Below, one piece after another: positions 1 to 8,344 of a stretch of 64,000 nucleotides of DNA. The translations under genes and the position numbers were made by a program. This stretch comes from Fusobacterium sp. FSA-380-WT-3A. Its GTDB lineage: Bacteria > Fusobacteriota > Fusobacteriia > Fusobacteriales > Fusobacteriaceae. The notes below the pieces were generated by a model. That model saw only the letters and a list, made by a program, of their open reading frames with translations. It ran no database searches and was not told where the DNA came from. The stretch lies in NCBI RefSeq assembly GCF_012843705.1, contig NZ_JABAFQ010000001.1, forward strand, positions 62,001-126,000, in the 5' to 3' direction. Positions within the stretch are counted from its first letter, which is position 1. Each line of letters begins with the position of its first letter.

Positions 1-1033
1 GGAAAAGATATAAGATAGGAGCTATAAATAGGAATAAGAATAATATAGGTTCTGTAATTCCACCAATAGCAGAAGCAATAACAGCTGATATTAAAAGACC
101 TTTTATTTTTTTTCTATTTTCTAAGAAAGAAGTTTTATATATAGTAAAAGCAACTCCAGCTAATCCAAATATAAGAGAAGGCATTTTTCCTTGAGATAAG
201 AATTTAGTAGCTTCTGTACTTACAAATTCATGTCCTTGAGCAAATTGATTATAAAATATATTTAATGCTCCAAAAATTTGTTCTCCAGCTTGGTTTATAT
301 AACTACCTCCAGCTTCAGTAAATCTTATTAAAGCGACTAAGATATGATGTAATCCAAATGGTAATAATAAAACTTCTCCAGCTCCAAATAAGAAAGGACC
401 AAAGTTACCAGATTTTTGAATAACATATCCAACTTTACTTATTCCAGATGCAAAGTAAGGCCAAATAAATGGAACTACTAAACCAACCAATGATAGAATA
501 ACAGCTGAAGCAATAGCAACAAATCTAGTTCCCCCAAAGAAAGAGAAAGCTTCAGAAAGTTCTATATCCTTAAATTTTTCATGAACAAAGAACACAATGA
601 TACCACAAATTAAACCTCCTAAAACTCCAGTATCAATACTTTGGATTCCTAGAATTGTTTTAGTATCCACAACATCTAATAAACCTCTTGAAGAAAGATG
701 GAAGTTAATACCAAGTTGCATAGCAATATAACCAACAACTCCTCCAAAAGCAGCGATTTCTTTATTTTCTCTAGCAAGACCTAAAGGAATAGCTACAGCA
801 AATAATAATGGTAAATATGAGAATACTACTAAACTTACTTGAATCATAAAATTAAAAGTAAGTTGTAAAATTTTATTTCCTAAAAATGGAAATGATTGAA
901 CAGTTGTAGGACCTGTAAATCCAGCTCCGATTCCTAATAAAATACCCATAGCTGCTAGTAGAGCCACTGGTAACATAAATGTTTTTCCTAAACTTTGGAA
1001 AAATTCCCATGCACTAATTTTGTTATTTTTCAT
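1..1033 (-). CDS. PTS sugar transporter subunit IIC, 3' part missing
   Basis: Membrane permease component of a phosphoenolpyruvate-dependent sugar uptake system of the glucose/maltose/N-acetylglucosamine class. The start ATG at 1033 follows a strong AGGAGG site. The visible 344 residues begin MKNNKISAWEFFQSLGKTF and hold several long hydrophobic helices; the segment GPFLFGAGEVLLLPFGLHHI matches the conserved IIC loop of this family. The reading frame is open to the window edge, so the C-terminus (and any IIB domain) is outside. It lies 26 bp downstream of the isomerase-like gene and is probably co-transcribed with it. The exact sugar cannot be read from the sequence; an alpha-glucoside or glucose-type substrate is an inference. 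Confidence 0.85.
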   Translation of the reverse strand, partial: MKNNKISAWEFFQSLGKTFMLPVALLAAMGILLGIGAGFTGPTTVQSFPFLGNKILQLTFNFMIQVSLVVFSYLPLLFAVAIPLGLARENKEIAAFGGVVGYIAMQLGINFHLSSRGLLDVVDTKTILGIQSIDTGVLGGLICGIIVFFVHEKFKDIELSEAFSFFGGTRFVAIASAVILSLVGLVVPFIWPYFASGISKVGYVIQKSGNFGPFLFGAGEVLLLPFGLHHILVALIRFTEAGGSYINQAGEQIFGALNIFYNQFAQGHEFVSTEATKFLSQGKMPSLIFGLAGVAFTIYKTSFLENRKKIKGLLISAVIASAIGGITEPILFLFLFIAPILYLF

Positions 1034-1059
1034 AAATCTTCCTCCTTAAAACATTTTAT

Positions 1060-2796
1060 TTAAAATCTTACATAAGCTTTTAAAGTACCAATTGTTTTTC
1101 CTAATGATTTTCCACAAGGTTCAATAATATATTCATCTACATTTCCAGGAATAATAAATGTTTCAGCATAATGAACTTTATAAGGTTTAAATTGATTTGT
1201 AGGACTTTTTATAATAGCTTCTTCACCTTCAACAAGATTTAAAACATTTACATTTCCATTTGTTTTATGTAAAACAGGTTTACTAAACCAATGTCTTCTA
1301 GTTTCAATAAATTCAAGTTTATGAAGTCCTGTTCTCTCTTCTATAATTCCCTCTTCTTCATGTAATACTTGAATATTATTTATAAGGTTTTCTTTTACCC
1401 AGTCTGTATCTCTATTATATTGAATAACTTCTTTTCCATGCTCAATATGTATAGGTCTAGGTAATCCATCAAGCCCTACTCTACTCCAATCCCAAAGTTT
1501 AAAAGTAAAAATATATGGAGTAGAACTAATTTCTAATACCATTGAATTTTTACCAGAACAATGAACAGTTCCAGAAGGTATTAAGAAATGGTCGTGTTTT
1601 TTTGCTGGAAATTTATTTACATATTTACTATCATCAAAAATTTCTTTTCCTGTATTTGCTTTTTCTAAAGCTGATATAAATTTTTTAGGATTTATTCCTT
1701 TTTTCACACCTAAATAAACACAAGCATCTTCTTTGGCATCTAACATATAATAACTTTCATCTTGAGTATAATGCATTCCAAATTTTTCTTGTATGTATTC
1801 TGTTACAGGGTGAACTTGTAAACTTAAATTTTGTCCATCCATAGTGTCTAAGAAATCAAATCTTATTGGAAATTCAGCTCCAAATCTAGCATAAACTTGC
1901 TCGCCTAATAGTTCTTTTGGTCTATATAAAACAAGGTCTAAAGACGGAATTTCAATTACTATATCTTTTTCACCTTTTAATAGAAGAGAGTTTTCTTCAG
2001 GAACACAATCAAAACACCAAGCAAAATTTTCTTTAGTTCTATCAAGGTCACATACTTCTTTCATCCATTGTCCTCCCCAAACACCTGGGTCAAAGAAAGG
2101 AACAACTCTAAATGGAGTTTTTGTAGCATTATTTAATCCTTCTCTAAAAGCATCTCCAGATAACATTTTAGGTTGATTTTTAATATTAGTATCAATTAAA
2201 AAATCAATTTTATCAAAAAGTTTTCTTTTATGTTTATCTAGCATTCTCCATTCAATAAAGAAAGAACGTTTATATTTTTTTAAGACATCTTCGTTATGAT
2301 TATTTGCTCCCCAGTTATCTAAAGATTTATCTCTAAAACGTTGTTGAATTTCCCATCTAGCCATATCTAAATAGATTGTCATATCTGGATTGTCAACAAA
2401 TAGGGAAGCTCCAATTCCATAGTAAATATTAATTCCCTCTTTTTTTTCAGATAAACTATTTTTAAATTCCTCTATCTTATTTTTATTGAAAAAATCAATT
2501 AGATTAAAAGGACACATATAACCAAATACTCTATCATCAGTTAAAAATCTATCAATCTTATTTAAAATTTCAGTTTCAGATAATTTAAACTGATTAACAA
2601 AATATTTTTTTCCAGGTAAAAGATTTATAAAATTATTAATAACTTCACTTTCATCTACCCCATGATACCAGTCAATTACAATATTACAGTTATTTGATAC
2701 TATTTTTTGATTTATTTTAGAAATAATATCTTCATATCCAGACCAAAATTCTTTAGAATTATCAATAACTTCAATAAAAGGTAATTTATTATACAT
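1060..2796 (-). CDS. Class I mannose-6-phosphate isomerase-like protein with N-terminal extension
   Basis: 578 residues, much longer than a simple phosphomannose isomerase (about 300-400). The C-terminal part from about residue 225 is a cupin isomerase: Q327 and H329 (in LSLQVHP), E347 (DESYY) and H412 (IPSGTVHCSG) fit the zinc ligands of class I enzymes that interconvert mannose-6-P and fructose-6-P. The first 220 residues have a fold pattern reminiscent of uridine-kinase-like P-loop proteins, but the expected GKS/T loop is absent (residues 40-52 read VIDWYHGVDESEV), so kinase activity is doubtful. It is the first gene of the operon with the PTS permease, starts at an ATG 5 nt after AGGAGG, and has a consensus promoter. 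Confidence 0.8.
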   Translation of the reverse strand: MYNKLPFIEVIDNSKEFWSGYEDIISKINQKIVSNNCNIVIDWYHGVDESEVINNFINLLPGKKYFVNQFKLSETEILNKIDRFLTDDRVFGYMCPFNLIDFFNKNKIEEFKNSLSEKKEGINIYYGIGASLFVDNPDMTIYLDMARWEIQQRFRDKSLDNWGANNHNEDVLKKYKRSFFIEWRMLDKHKRKLFDKIDFLIDTNIKNQPKMLSGDAFREGLNNATKTPFRVVPFFDPGVWGGQWMKEVCDLDRTKENFAWCFDCVPEENSLLLKGEKDIVIEIPSLDLVLYRPKELLGEQVYARFGAEFPIRFDFLDTMDGQNLSLQVHPVTEYIQEKFGMHYTQDESYYMLDAKEDACVYLGVKKGINPKKFISALEKANTGKEIFDDSKYVNKFPAKKHDHFLIPSGTVHCSGKNSMVLEISSTPYIFTFKLWDWSRVGLDGLPRPIHIEHGKEVIQYNRDTDWVKENLINNIQVLHEEEGIIEERTGLHKLEFIETRRHWFSKPVLHKTNGNVNVLNLVEGEEAIIKSPTNQFKPYKVHYAETFIIPGNVDEYIIEPCGKSLGKTIGTLKAYVRF

Positions 2797-2806
2797 TTTT
2801 CCTCCT

Positions 2807-2824
2807 TATGTACGTACATACGTA
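2807..2824. promoter_or_regulatory. Palindromic operator candidate of the sugar operon
   Basis: TATGTACGTACATA (2807-2820) is a perfect 14-bp palindrome, and TACGTA recurs at 2811-2816 and 2819-2824. It sits between the predicted transcription start (about 2829) and the ribosome site, a classical repressor position. GntR/HutC-type regulators bind similar GT-N-AC sites; which regulator acts here is not visible. Confidence 0.6.
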
Positions 2825-2835
2825 TTTATATAATA

Positions 2836-2864
2836 ATTATATTTTATAAATTTTCTTTTGTCAA
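2836..2864 (-). promoter_or_regulatory. Consensus sigma-70 promoter of the sugar operon
   Basis: On the minus strand TTGACA (2859-2864) is followed after exactly 17 bp by TATAAT (2836-2841). Both hexamers are perfect, so the operon should be strongly transcribed unless repressed. Confidence 0.85.
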
Positions 2865-2910
2865 TATATTATTTATGAAAAAAATGTATTTTTAATAGAT
2901 TAGTCGGCAA

Positions 2911-2945
2911 TAAAAAAAGGTATTGTATGATTTTACAATACCTTT
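2911..2945 (-). terminator. Rho-independent terminator of the dnaX-dnaB-U32 operon
   Basis: A 12-bp stem (2916-2927 with 2934-2945, core GGTATTGTA) and 6-nt loop are followed on the minus strand by seven T (2912-2918). It lies 26 bp after the U32 gene. Confidence 0.85.
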
Positions 2946-2971
2946 AATCAATATTATTTTTATAGAGATTT

Positions 2972-4201
2972 TTAATTTTCCTCTTTATATCTTCTAATCA
3001 TATCTAAAACTTCCATATTTTCATCAAGAGTAATTCTTACAGTAGAATTTGGATTAGCAACTGTAGTTTCCTCTTCATGACCATTTTTACCTATTAAAGT
3101 CATTACAGGAAGTTTAATTTTTCTAGGGTCATATTTAGGAGTAACAACTTCTAATTCTTCCCCTGTTTCTAATCTATTTCTTATAGCAAGAACATATTGG
3201 TTATCTCCAATTTTATCAATTACTTTTGCTACTAATTGATGAGTTTGGCTATAAGAATTTCTGTCATTGTAATTTTGAGCTTCTGCTCCAGGTTTTCCAT
3301 GATAAAATCCCTCTGTATATAATCTATGAGAAGTTGATTCTAATTCTTTTATCCATTTTTCTTCAAAAGAATAATTTCCAGCATAATATTTATCAATAGC
3401 TTCTCTATATGTTTTAACAACATTAGCTACATAATAAATTCCTTTCATTCTTCCTTCAATTTTTAAAGAATCTACACCAGCTTCTAATATATCATCAATC
3501 ATTCTTATTGTACATAAATCTTTTGAACTAAAGATAAATGTTCCGTGCTCATCTTCAAATACAGGCATATATTCTCCAGGTCTTTTTTCTTCAACTACAG
3601 AATATCTCCATCTACAAGATTGAGCACAATCTCCACGATTAGCATCTCTCCCTGTCATATAGTTACTTAATAAACATCTTCCAGAAATAGACATACACAT
3701 AGCTCCATGAATAAATACTTCAATTTCAATATCAGGAACTTTGGCTCTAATTTCTTTTATATTTTCTAAAGATATTTCTCTAGCAAGAACAACTCTTCTA
3801 GCTCCCATATCTCTCCAAGCTTTAACAGATACCCAGTTTGTATTACTTGCTTGTGTACTTACACTGATTGATAAGTTTGAATTTTGTTTTACAATTTGGA
3901 ATACTCCTAAGTCAGCAACAATAACTCCATCAACATTTATACTTTCTAAGAATTTTACATATTCTGGTAAATCTTCTAATTCTTCATTGTGTGGAATTAC
4001 ATTTAAAGTAACATAAACTTTTTTTCCTAAAGAGTGGGCATACTCAACAGTTTTTGTAAGCTCTTCATCAGAAAAGTTATTACTTCCAGCTCTTAAGTTA
4101 AAAGCTTTTCCTCCTAAAAATACTGCGTCAGCTCCATAATGGAAAGCCATTTCCATTTTTTCAATATTTCCTGCTGGAGCCAATAATTCAACTTTTTTCA
4201 T
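2972..4201 (-). CDS. U32 family protein (TrhP/YegQ-like)
   Basis: 409 residues starting MKKVELLAPAGN; I place the start at the ATG at 4201 because AGGAGA lies 7 nt before it, although the frame is open 9 codons further. The U32 signature is clear around residues 170-200 (HGAMCMSISGRCLLS, then RGDCAQSCRW), whose cysteines bind an Fe-S cluster. Family members with this architecture (YrrN/YrrO, TrhP) make 5-hydroxyuridine at tRNA position 34 from prephenate; older annotation calls them collagenase-like peptidases. It is the last gene of a long operon, 39 bp after dnaB. The tRNA role is by family, not shown here. Confidence 0.85.
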   Translation of the reverse strand: MKKVELLAPAGNIEKMEMAFHYGADAVFLGGKAFNLRAGSNNFSDEELTKTVEYAHSLGKKVYVTLNVIPHNEELEDLPEYVKFLESINVDGVIVADLGVFQIVKQNSNLSISVSTQASNTNWVSVKAWRDMGARRVVLAREISLENIKEIRAKVPDIEIEVFIHGAMCMSISGRCLLSNYMTGRDANRGDCAQSCRWRYSVVEEKRPGEYMPVFEDEHGTFIFSSKDLCTIRMIDDILEAGVDSLKIEGRMKGIYYVANVVKTYREAIDKYYAGNYSFEEKWIKELESTSHRLYTEGFYHGKPGAEAQNYNDRNSYSQTHQLVAKVIDKIGDNQYVLAIRNRLETGEELEVVTPKYDPRKIKLPVMTLIGKNGHEEETTVANPNSTVRITLDENMEVLDMIRRYKEEN

Positions 4202-4240
4202 TACATCTCCTCTTTCTTTATATATCAATTAATTTTTAAA

Positions 4241-5581
4241 TTAATCTATCTTTGTAGTATAATCTCCAAACTTAGTTATTTCGTGGAAGAATCTAAGTTT
4301 AACAGTTCCTACAGGTCCATTTCTTTGCTTACCTATGATTACTTCTGTTATTCCTTTTTCATCTGTATTTTCGTTATAATAATCATCTCTATAAAGGAAA
4401 ATAACCATATCAGCATCTTGCTCTATTGCTCCTGATTCTCTTAAATCAGAAAGCATAGGTCTTCTATCAGACCTTTGTTCTGGAGCTCTGGAAAGTTGTG
4501 ATAAAGCTATGATTGGAACATCTAATTCTCTAGCAATTCCTTTTAATGACCTTGAAATATCAGAAATTTCTTGTTGTCTGTTATCTCCTTTTCCAGAACC
4601 TTTTATAAGTTGTAAATAGTCAATTATTATTGCATCAAGTCTACCCATAGCTTTTAATTTTCTAGCTATTGACCTTATTTCCAAAACATTTACACTTGGA
4701 GTATCAGCTATATGAATTTTAGCTTCTGAAAGTTGCCCACAAGCTACACCAATTTTTCCCCATTCATCATCTGTTAAAAAACCATTTCTAATTTTTTGTA
4801 ATCCAATTCCAGATTGAATAGACAAAAGTCTTTGTAAAAGTTGAGCACTAGACATTTCAAGACTGAATAATAAAACTCCTTTTTCTGAACGAGTGGCCAT
4901 ATTAAGAGCTATATTTAAGGCAAAGGCTGTTTTTCCCATGGCTGGTCTAGCTGCTAATACAACTAAATCAGAAGGATGAAATCCACTTGTCTTTTCATCA
5001 AATACAGAAAAGCCAGATGAAATTCCAGTAGTAACTCCTTTATTTCTAACTATAACCTCTAATCTTTTTAACTCTTCTGTTATAGCTTCTCTTATATTTA
5101 TAATTTCTTTTGAATCTTTATTTTCAGCAATTTTAAAAATAAGTCCCTCTGCTTTATCAAGAATTACATCAGCATCTTCATAACCTTCATAGGCCATTTC
5201 AACAATTTTTGTTCCTGCTGCTCCAAGACTTCTAAGCAAAGCTTTTTCTTTTACAATTTTAGCATAGGACATAAGATTAGCTGCTGTTGGAACATCTCTT
5301 ATGATATCCATAAGTGTTTCCTCTCCACCAGCTTCTTCAAATTTACTCATTTTTTTTAATTTTTCAGATACTAAGACAGGGTCAATATTTTCTTGATTGC
5401 TATAACAAGATGTCATAGCTTCAAAAATATATTTATGAGCTACTTTATAAAAATCATCTCTTCCTATTATTCCAATAATTTCTCCAAAAGCTTCTGGTTT
5501 TAAAAATACTCCTCCTAGAACAGCTTTTTCAGCTTCCATACTACTTGGCACTGTCTTAAATTTTTCTAACTTTTCTTCCAT
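4241..5581 (-). CDS. dnaB: Replicative DNA helicase DnaB
   Basis: 446 residues, the normal length. The N-terminal primase-interacting helical domain (VPSSMEAEKAVLGGVFLKPE) is followed by the RecA-like motor with Walker A AARPAMGKTAFAL (about residue 210), Walker B IIIDYLQLI and the RQQEISDISRSLKGIA loop. The hexamer unwinds the replication fork on the lagging strand and recruits primase. It directly follows rplI (2-bp gap), an arrangement shared with many Firmicutes and Fusobacteria. No intein is present. Confidence 0.97.
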   Translation of the reverse strand: MEEKLEKFKTVPSSMEAEKAVLGGVFLKPEAFGEIIGIIGRDDFYKVAHKYIFEAMTSCYSNQENIDPVLVSEKLKKMSKFEEAGGEETLMDIIRDVPTAANLMSYAKIVKEKALLRSLGAAGTKIVEMAYEGYEDADVILDKAEGLIFKIAENKDSKEIINIREAITEELKRLEVIVRNKGVTTGISSGFSVFDEKTSGFHPSDLVVLAARPAMGKTAFALNIALNMATRSEKGVLLFSLEMSSAQLLQRLLSIQSGIGLQKIRNGFLTDDEWGKIGVACGQLSEAKIHIADTPSVNVLEIRSIARKLKAMGRLDAIIIDYLQLIKGSGKGDNRQQEISDISRSLKGIARELDVPIIALSQLSRAPEQRSDRRPMLSDLRESGAIEQDADMVIFLYRDDYYNENTDEKGITEVIIGKQRNGPVGTVKLRFFHEITKFGDYTTKID

Positions 5582-5583
5582 AA

Positions 5584-6030
5584 TTATCCTTTTGTTACTA
5601 CTGTGATTTCAGCTTTTACCTCTGGATGTAATTTAACTGTTACTTTATGTTCTCCTAAAGCTTTTATACTGCATTCAATTTTCTTTCTATCAATTTTTAT
5701 TCCAAATGCTTTCTCTAATTCAGAAGAAACCTCTTTATTAGTGATAGCTCCAAATAATTTTCCATTTTCTCCAACTTTTACTTCAATAACTAATTTTTCT
5801 TTTTCTAATCTTTCTTTTAAAGCTATTGATTTTTGTTTTTCTTCTTCATTTCTTTTTTCATCTTTTTTCTTTTGATTTTCTATTCTTTTTAATTCTTCTG
5901 GAGTAGCTATAATTCCTTTATTGTTTTTTAATATAAAGTTTTTAGCATACCCATCAGAAACAGATATTAAATCTCCTTTTCTTCCTTGTCCTGCTACATC
6001 CTGTGTTAAAATAACTTGTATTTTTGCCAT
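5584..6030 (-). CDS. rplI: 50S ribosomal protein L9
   Basis: 148 residues, full length. The N-terminal rRNA-binding domain reads AKIQVILTQDVAGQGRKGD and carries the conserved GYAKNFILKN; a long charged connecting helix follows (about 45-75), then the C-terminal domain. Its ATG shares a base with the end of the upstream membrane-protein gene, which suggests translational coupling, and it precedes dnaB by 2 bp. Confidence 0.97.
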   Translation of the reverse strand: MAKIQVILTQDVAGQGRKGDLISVSDGYAKNFILKNNKGIIATPEELKRIENQKKKDEKRNEEEKQKSIALKERLEKEKLVIEVKVGENGKLFGAITNKEVSSELEKAFGIKIDRKKIECSIKALGEHKVTVKLHPEVKAEITVVTKG

Positions 6031-6890
6031 TATTTTTTCCCTCCGTTGTTAATTTTTATTATATGTATTTTCAAAAAATCAAAGCACTCTAATGCTCCTA
6101 ATATAAAAGTAATTCCTGAAAAATAAAATCCTAATATAAAAGATATTGCTTGACTTAAGATATTTATTTTTAGCTTACTATTTATTAAAGTATATATAAG
6201 TTTTATTCCATAAAGTGTATATGAAATTTTTAAAATTTCTATCACATTCATAGCTAATATTTTTCCATATGGTGAATATCTTTGTGTAAAAAATGCTATT
6301 ATATAAATAATTATCCACTCATATGAAATTTTCCAATCTTTATATGTATTTCTCATAAGTGATAAATAAGTTAAATAAACTACCACTCCAGAATACATAA
6401 AGACTAAGAAAATTTTATATTCACTTAAGTATCTTAAAATTATACTTAAATCTCTTTGACTAAATCCATATTGGTTTACATAAATATCACTTACAGTTTT
6501 CTTTAAAAGTTCAATAGCTTCTCCAGCATATCCTAAAAAGAATAAGATAAATCCTGTTGAAACTAAAGATGTTAAAATTATTCTATCGTATATTTTAACT
6601 TTTATTTTAGAAATTTCAAATCCATAATAAAAAGCCTCTATGACTAAAAACACAGATACATATAACATCATACTAAATCTACTTAAGATACTTATAAGAA
6701 GCAGAGTAGTAATGTTAGTAATAAATATTTCTTTAGAATTCATAGTTCTGTTTGTTTTTATTTTATAGACTGGAAATACAAAACTTATTAACGGAAAAAT
6801 AGAAGCGATATTGTATACTAAAAAAGATACTATTGTTGTTTTTAATATACTCATAAAATTTAAGTCAAGTCTGTTATTTTTTAATTCCAT
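6030..6890 (-). CDS. DUF2232/YybS-like integral membrane protein
   Basis: 286 residues with about seven to eight hydrophobic helices and no charged catalytic motif. Position between dnaX and rplI-dnaB, length and topology match the YybS (DUF2232) family, whose function is unknown. Its start codon overlaps the end of dnaX by one base and its end overlaps rplI, so all are translated from one message. Assignment to the family rests on context and topology more than on a motif. Confidence 0.65.
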   Translation of the reverse strand: MELKNNRLDLNFMSILKTTIVSFLVYNIASIFPLISFVFPVYKIKTNRTMNSKEIFITNITTLLLISILSRFSMMLYVSVFLVIEAFYYGFEISKIKVKIYDRIILTSLVSTGFILFFLGYAGEAIELLKKTVSDIYVNQYGFSQRDLSIILRYLSEYKIFLVFMYSGVVVYLTYLSLMRNTYKDWKISYEWIIIYIIAFFTQRYSPYGKILAMNVIEILKISYTLYGIKLIYTLINSKLKINILSQAISFILGFYFSGITFILGALECFDFLKIHIIKINNGGKK

Positions 6891-8323
6891 TAATTTAACC
6901 CCTCTAAATATGATACAATATTTTTAGTCATATTATCTTTTGATTTTTCTTTTACCTCTTTTTTAAATACATAGGCAGTTTTTAATTTTGATTTTGTAAT
7001 CTGTTGTACAATTTCTTGGAATGGTAAATTATAATAATCACTTTCCATTGATTCCTTAGAAAATTCATTTTCTCTAAAAGCTATATAAAGAATATTATCT
7101 TCTATCTTAAGAGGAAAAGCATCAGCTAAGAAAGCTTTATAAGTTGGCTTTTCATCTTTAGCTGCCTTTAATATATCATTCCATTTATTTTTTACTTCAT
7201 CAATAGAAATTATTCTTTCCTTTTCAGTTTTAGAAATTTCAATATTATTTTCTTTAGGGGAAACAATAACCTCTTTATAGATAATTTCAGTTTCTTTAGG
7301 TTTTTCAGAGATTTTTATTATATTATTAAGTACAACATGACCTAAAAGCCTTTTGTCTTCTTCATACTTAAACTTATTAAGACTATCATAGACCCCACCT
7401 ATAATTTTTAAGCCCTCTTCTACAGAAATTCTTTCACATATGACTTCATCTTTGATATATTTTGCAAAATCTTTAAAATATTTTTCAATATCTATAGAAT
7501 CTATCCATAATTTTTCTAAAAATTCTACTCCTCTTTTTAAAGATTTACTTTTTATTATATCATAAAATTCTCTTAATGTCTCCTTAGAAGTTACACCTAA
7601 TATTTCACTTGTTTTACTTTCTATAATATCTTGGTTTAAATTAGCAATTATAACCCTTTCTAAAATAGAAATACTATCTCTCATACTTCCACCAGAAGAT
7701 TCATAAATTAATTCTAAACTACCATTATCAATTTTTATATTTTCTTTTTCACAAATATCTGATAATTTTTCACTGACCTCTTTGTAGCTAAGAGTTTTAA
7801 AATCATATCTTTGACATCTTGAAATAATAGTTGGTAATATTTTATCTGGCTCTGTTGTAGCAAGTATAAAAATTACATGTTCAGGTGGTTCTTCTAAAGT
7901 TTTTAACAAAGCATTAAATGCTTCTTTTGTAAGCATATGAACTTCGTCTATTATATATATTTTTTTTCTACCTTTTGAAGGTCTATAATTAATTTTGTCT
8001 TTTAACTCTCTGATTTCATCAATACCTCTATTGGAAGCAGCATCAATTTCTACCAAATCAATAAAACTACCTTTATCTATCTCTTGACAGTTTTCACAAT
8101 GGTTACAAGGTGTACTACTAATTCCATTGTTTAAGCAGTTTACCCCTTTGGCTATAAGTCTAGCTGAAGTAGTTTTCCCAACTCCTCTTGGACCACTAAA
8201 TAGATAGGCATGAGATAATTTATTATTATCCAAAGAATTTTTGAGAGTTTTTATAATATCTGATTCACCAGCTACTTCTTCAAAAGTTTTTGGTCTATAT
8301 TTTCTATATAGTGTTACATGCAT
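6890..8323 (-). CDS. dnaX: DNA polymerase III gamma/tau subunit
   Basis: 477 residues. It begins with the conserved clamp-loader segment YRKYRPKTFEEVAGE, Walker A GPRGVGKTTSARLIAKG, four zinc-ligand cysteines (CLNN...CNHCENC, about residues 64-82), DEVHML Walker B and SRCQRYDF (sensor/arginine finger). The C-terminal tail is short compared with E. coli tau, so it may make a single form. It loads the beta clamp (dnaN is at 17206) on primed DNA. It follows the regulator gene by 21 bp. Confidence 0.96.
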   Translation of the reverse strand: MHVTLYRKYRPKTFEEVAGESDIIKTLKNSLDNNKLSHAYLFSGPRGVGKTTSARLIAKGVNCLNNGISSTPCNHCENCQEIDKGSFIDLVEIDAASNRGIDEIRELKDKINYRPSKGRKKIYIIDEVHMLTKEAFNALLKTLEEPPEHVIFILATTEPDKILPTIISRCQRYDFKTLSYKEVSEKLSDICEKENIKIDNGSLELIYESSGGSMRDSISILERVIIANLNQDIIESKTSEILGVTSKETLREFYDIIKSKSLKRGVEFLEKLWIDSIDIEKYFKDFAKYIKDEVICERISVEEGLKIIGGVYDSLNKFKYEEDKRLLGHVVLNNIIKISEKPKETEIIYKEVIVSPKENNIEISKTEKERIISIDEVKNKWNDILKAAKDEKPTYKAFLADAFPLKIEDNILYIAFRENEFSKESMESDYYNLPFQEIVQQITKSKLKTAYVFKKEVKEKSKDNMTKNIVSYLEGLN

Positions 8324-8344
8324 GATTTTCTCCTAGTGATAAAT

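Noticed and set aside
7950-7975. A run of eight A in dnaX (minus strand) as a programmed frameshift site for gamma subunit
   Set aside because: It lies in the ATPase domain near the DEVHM motif, not near the domain III end, and homopolymer runs are common in this AT-rich DNA.
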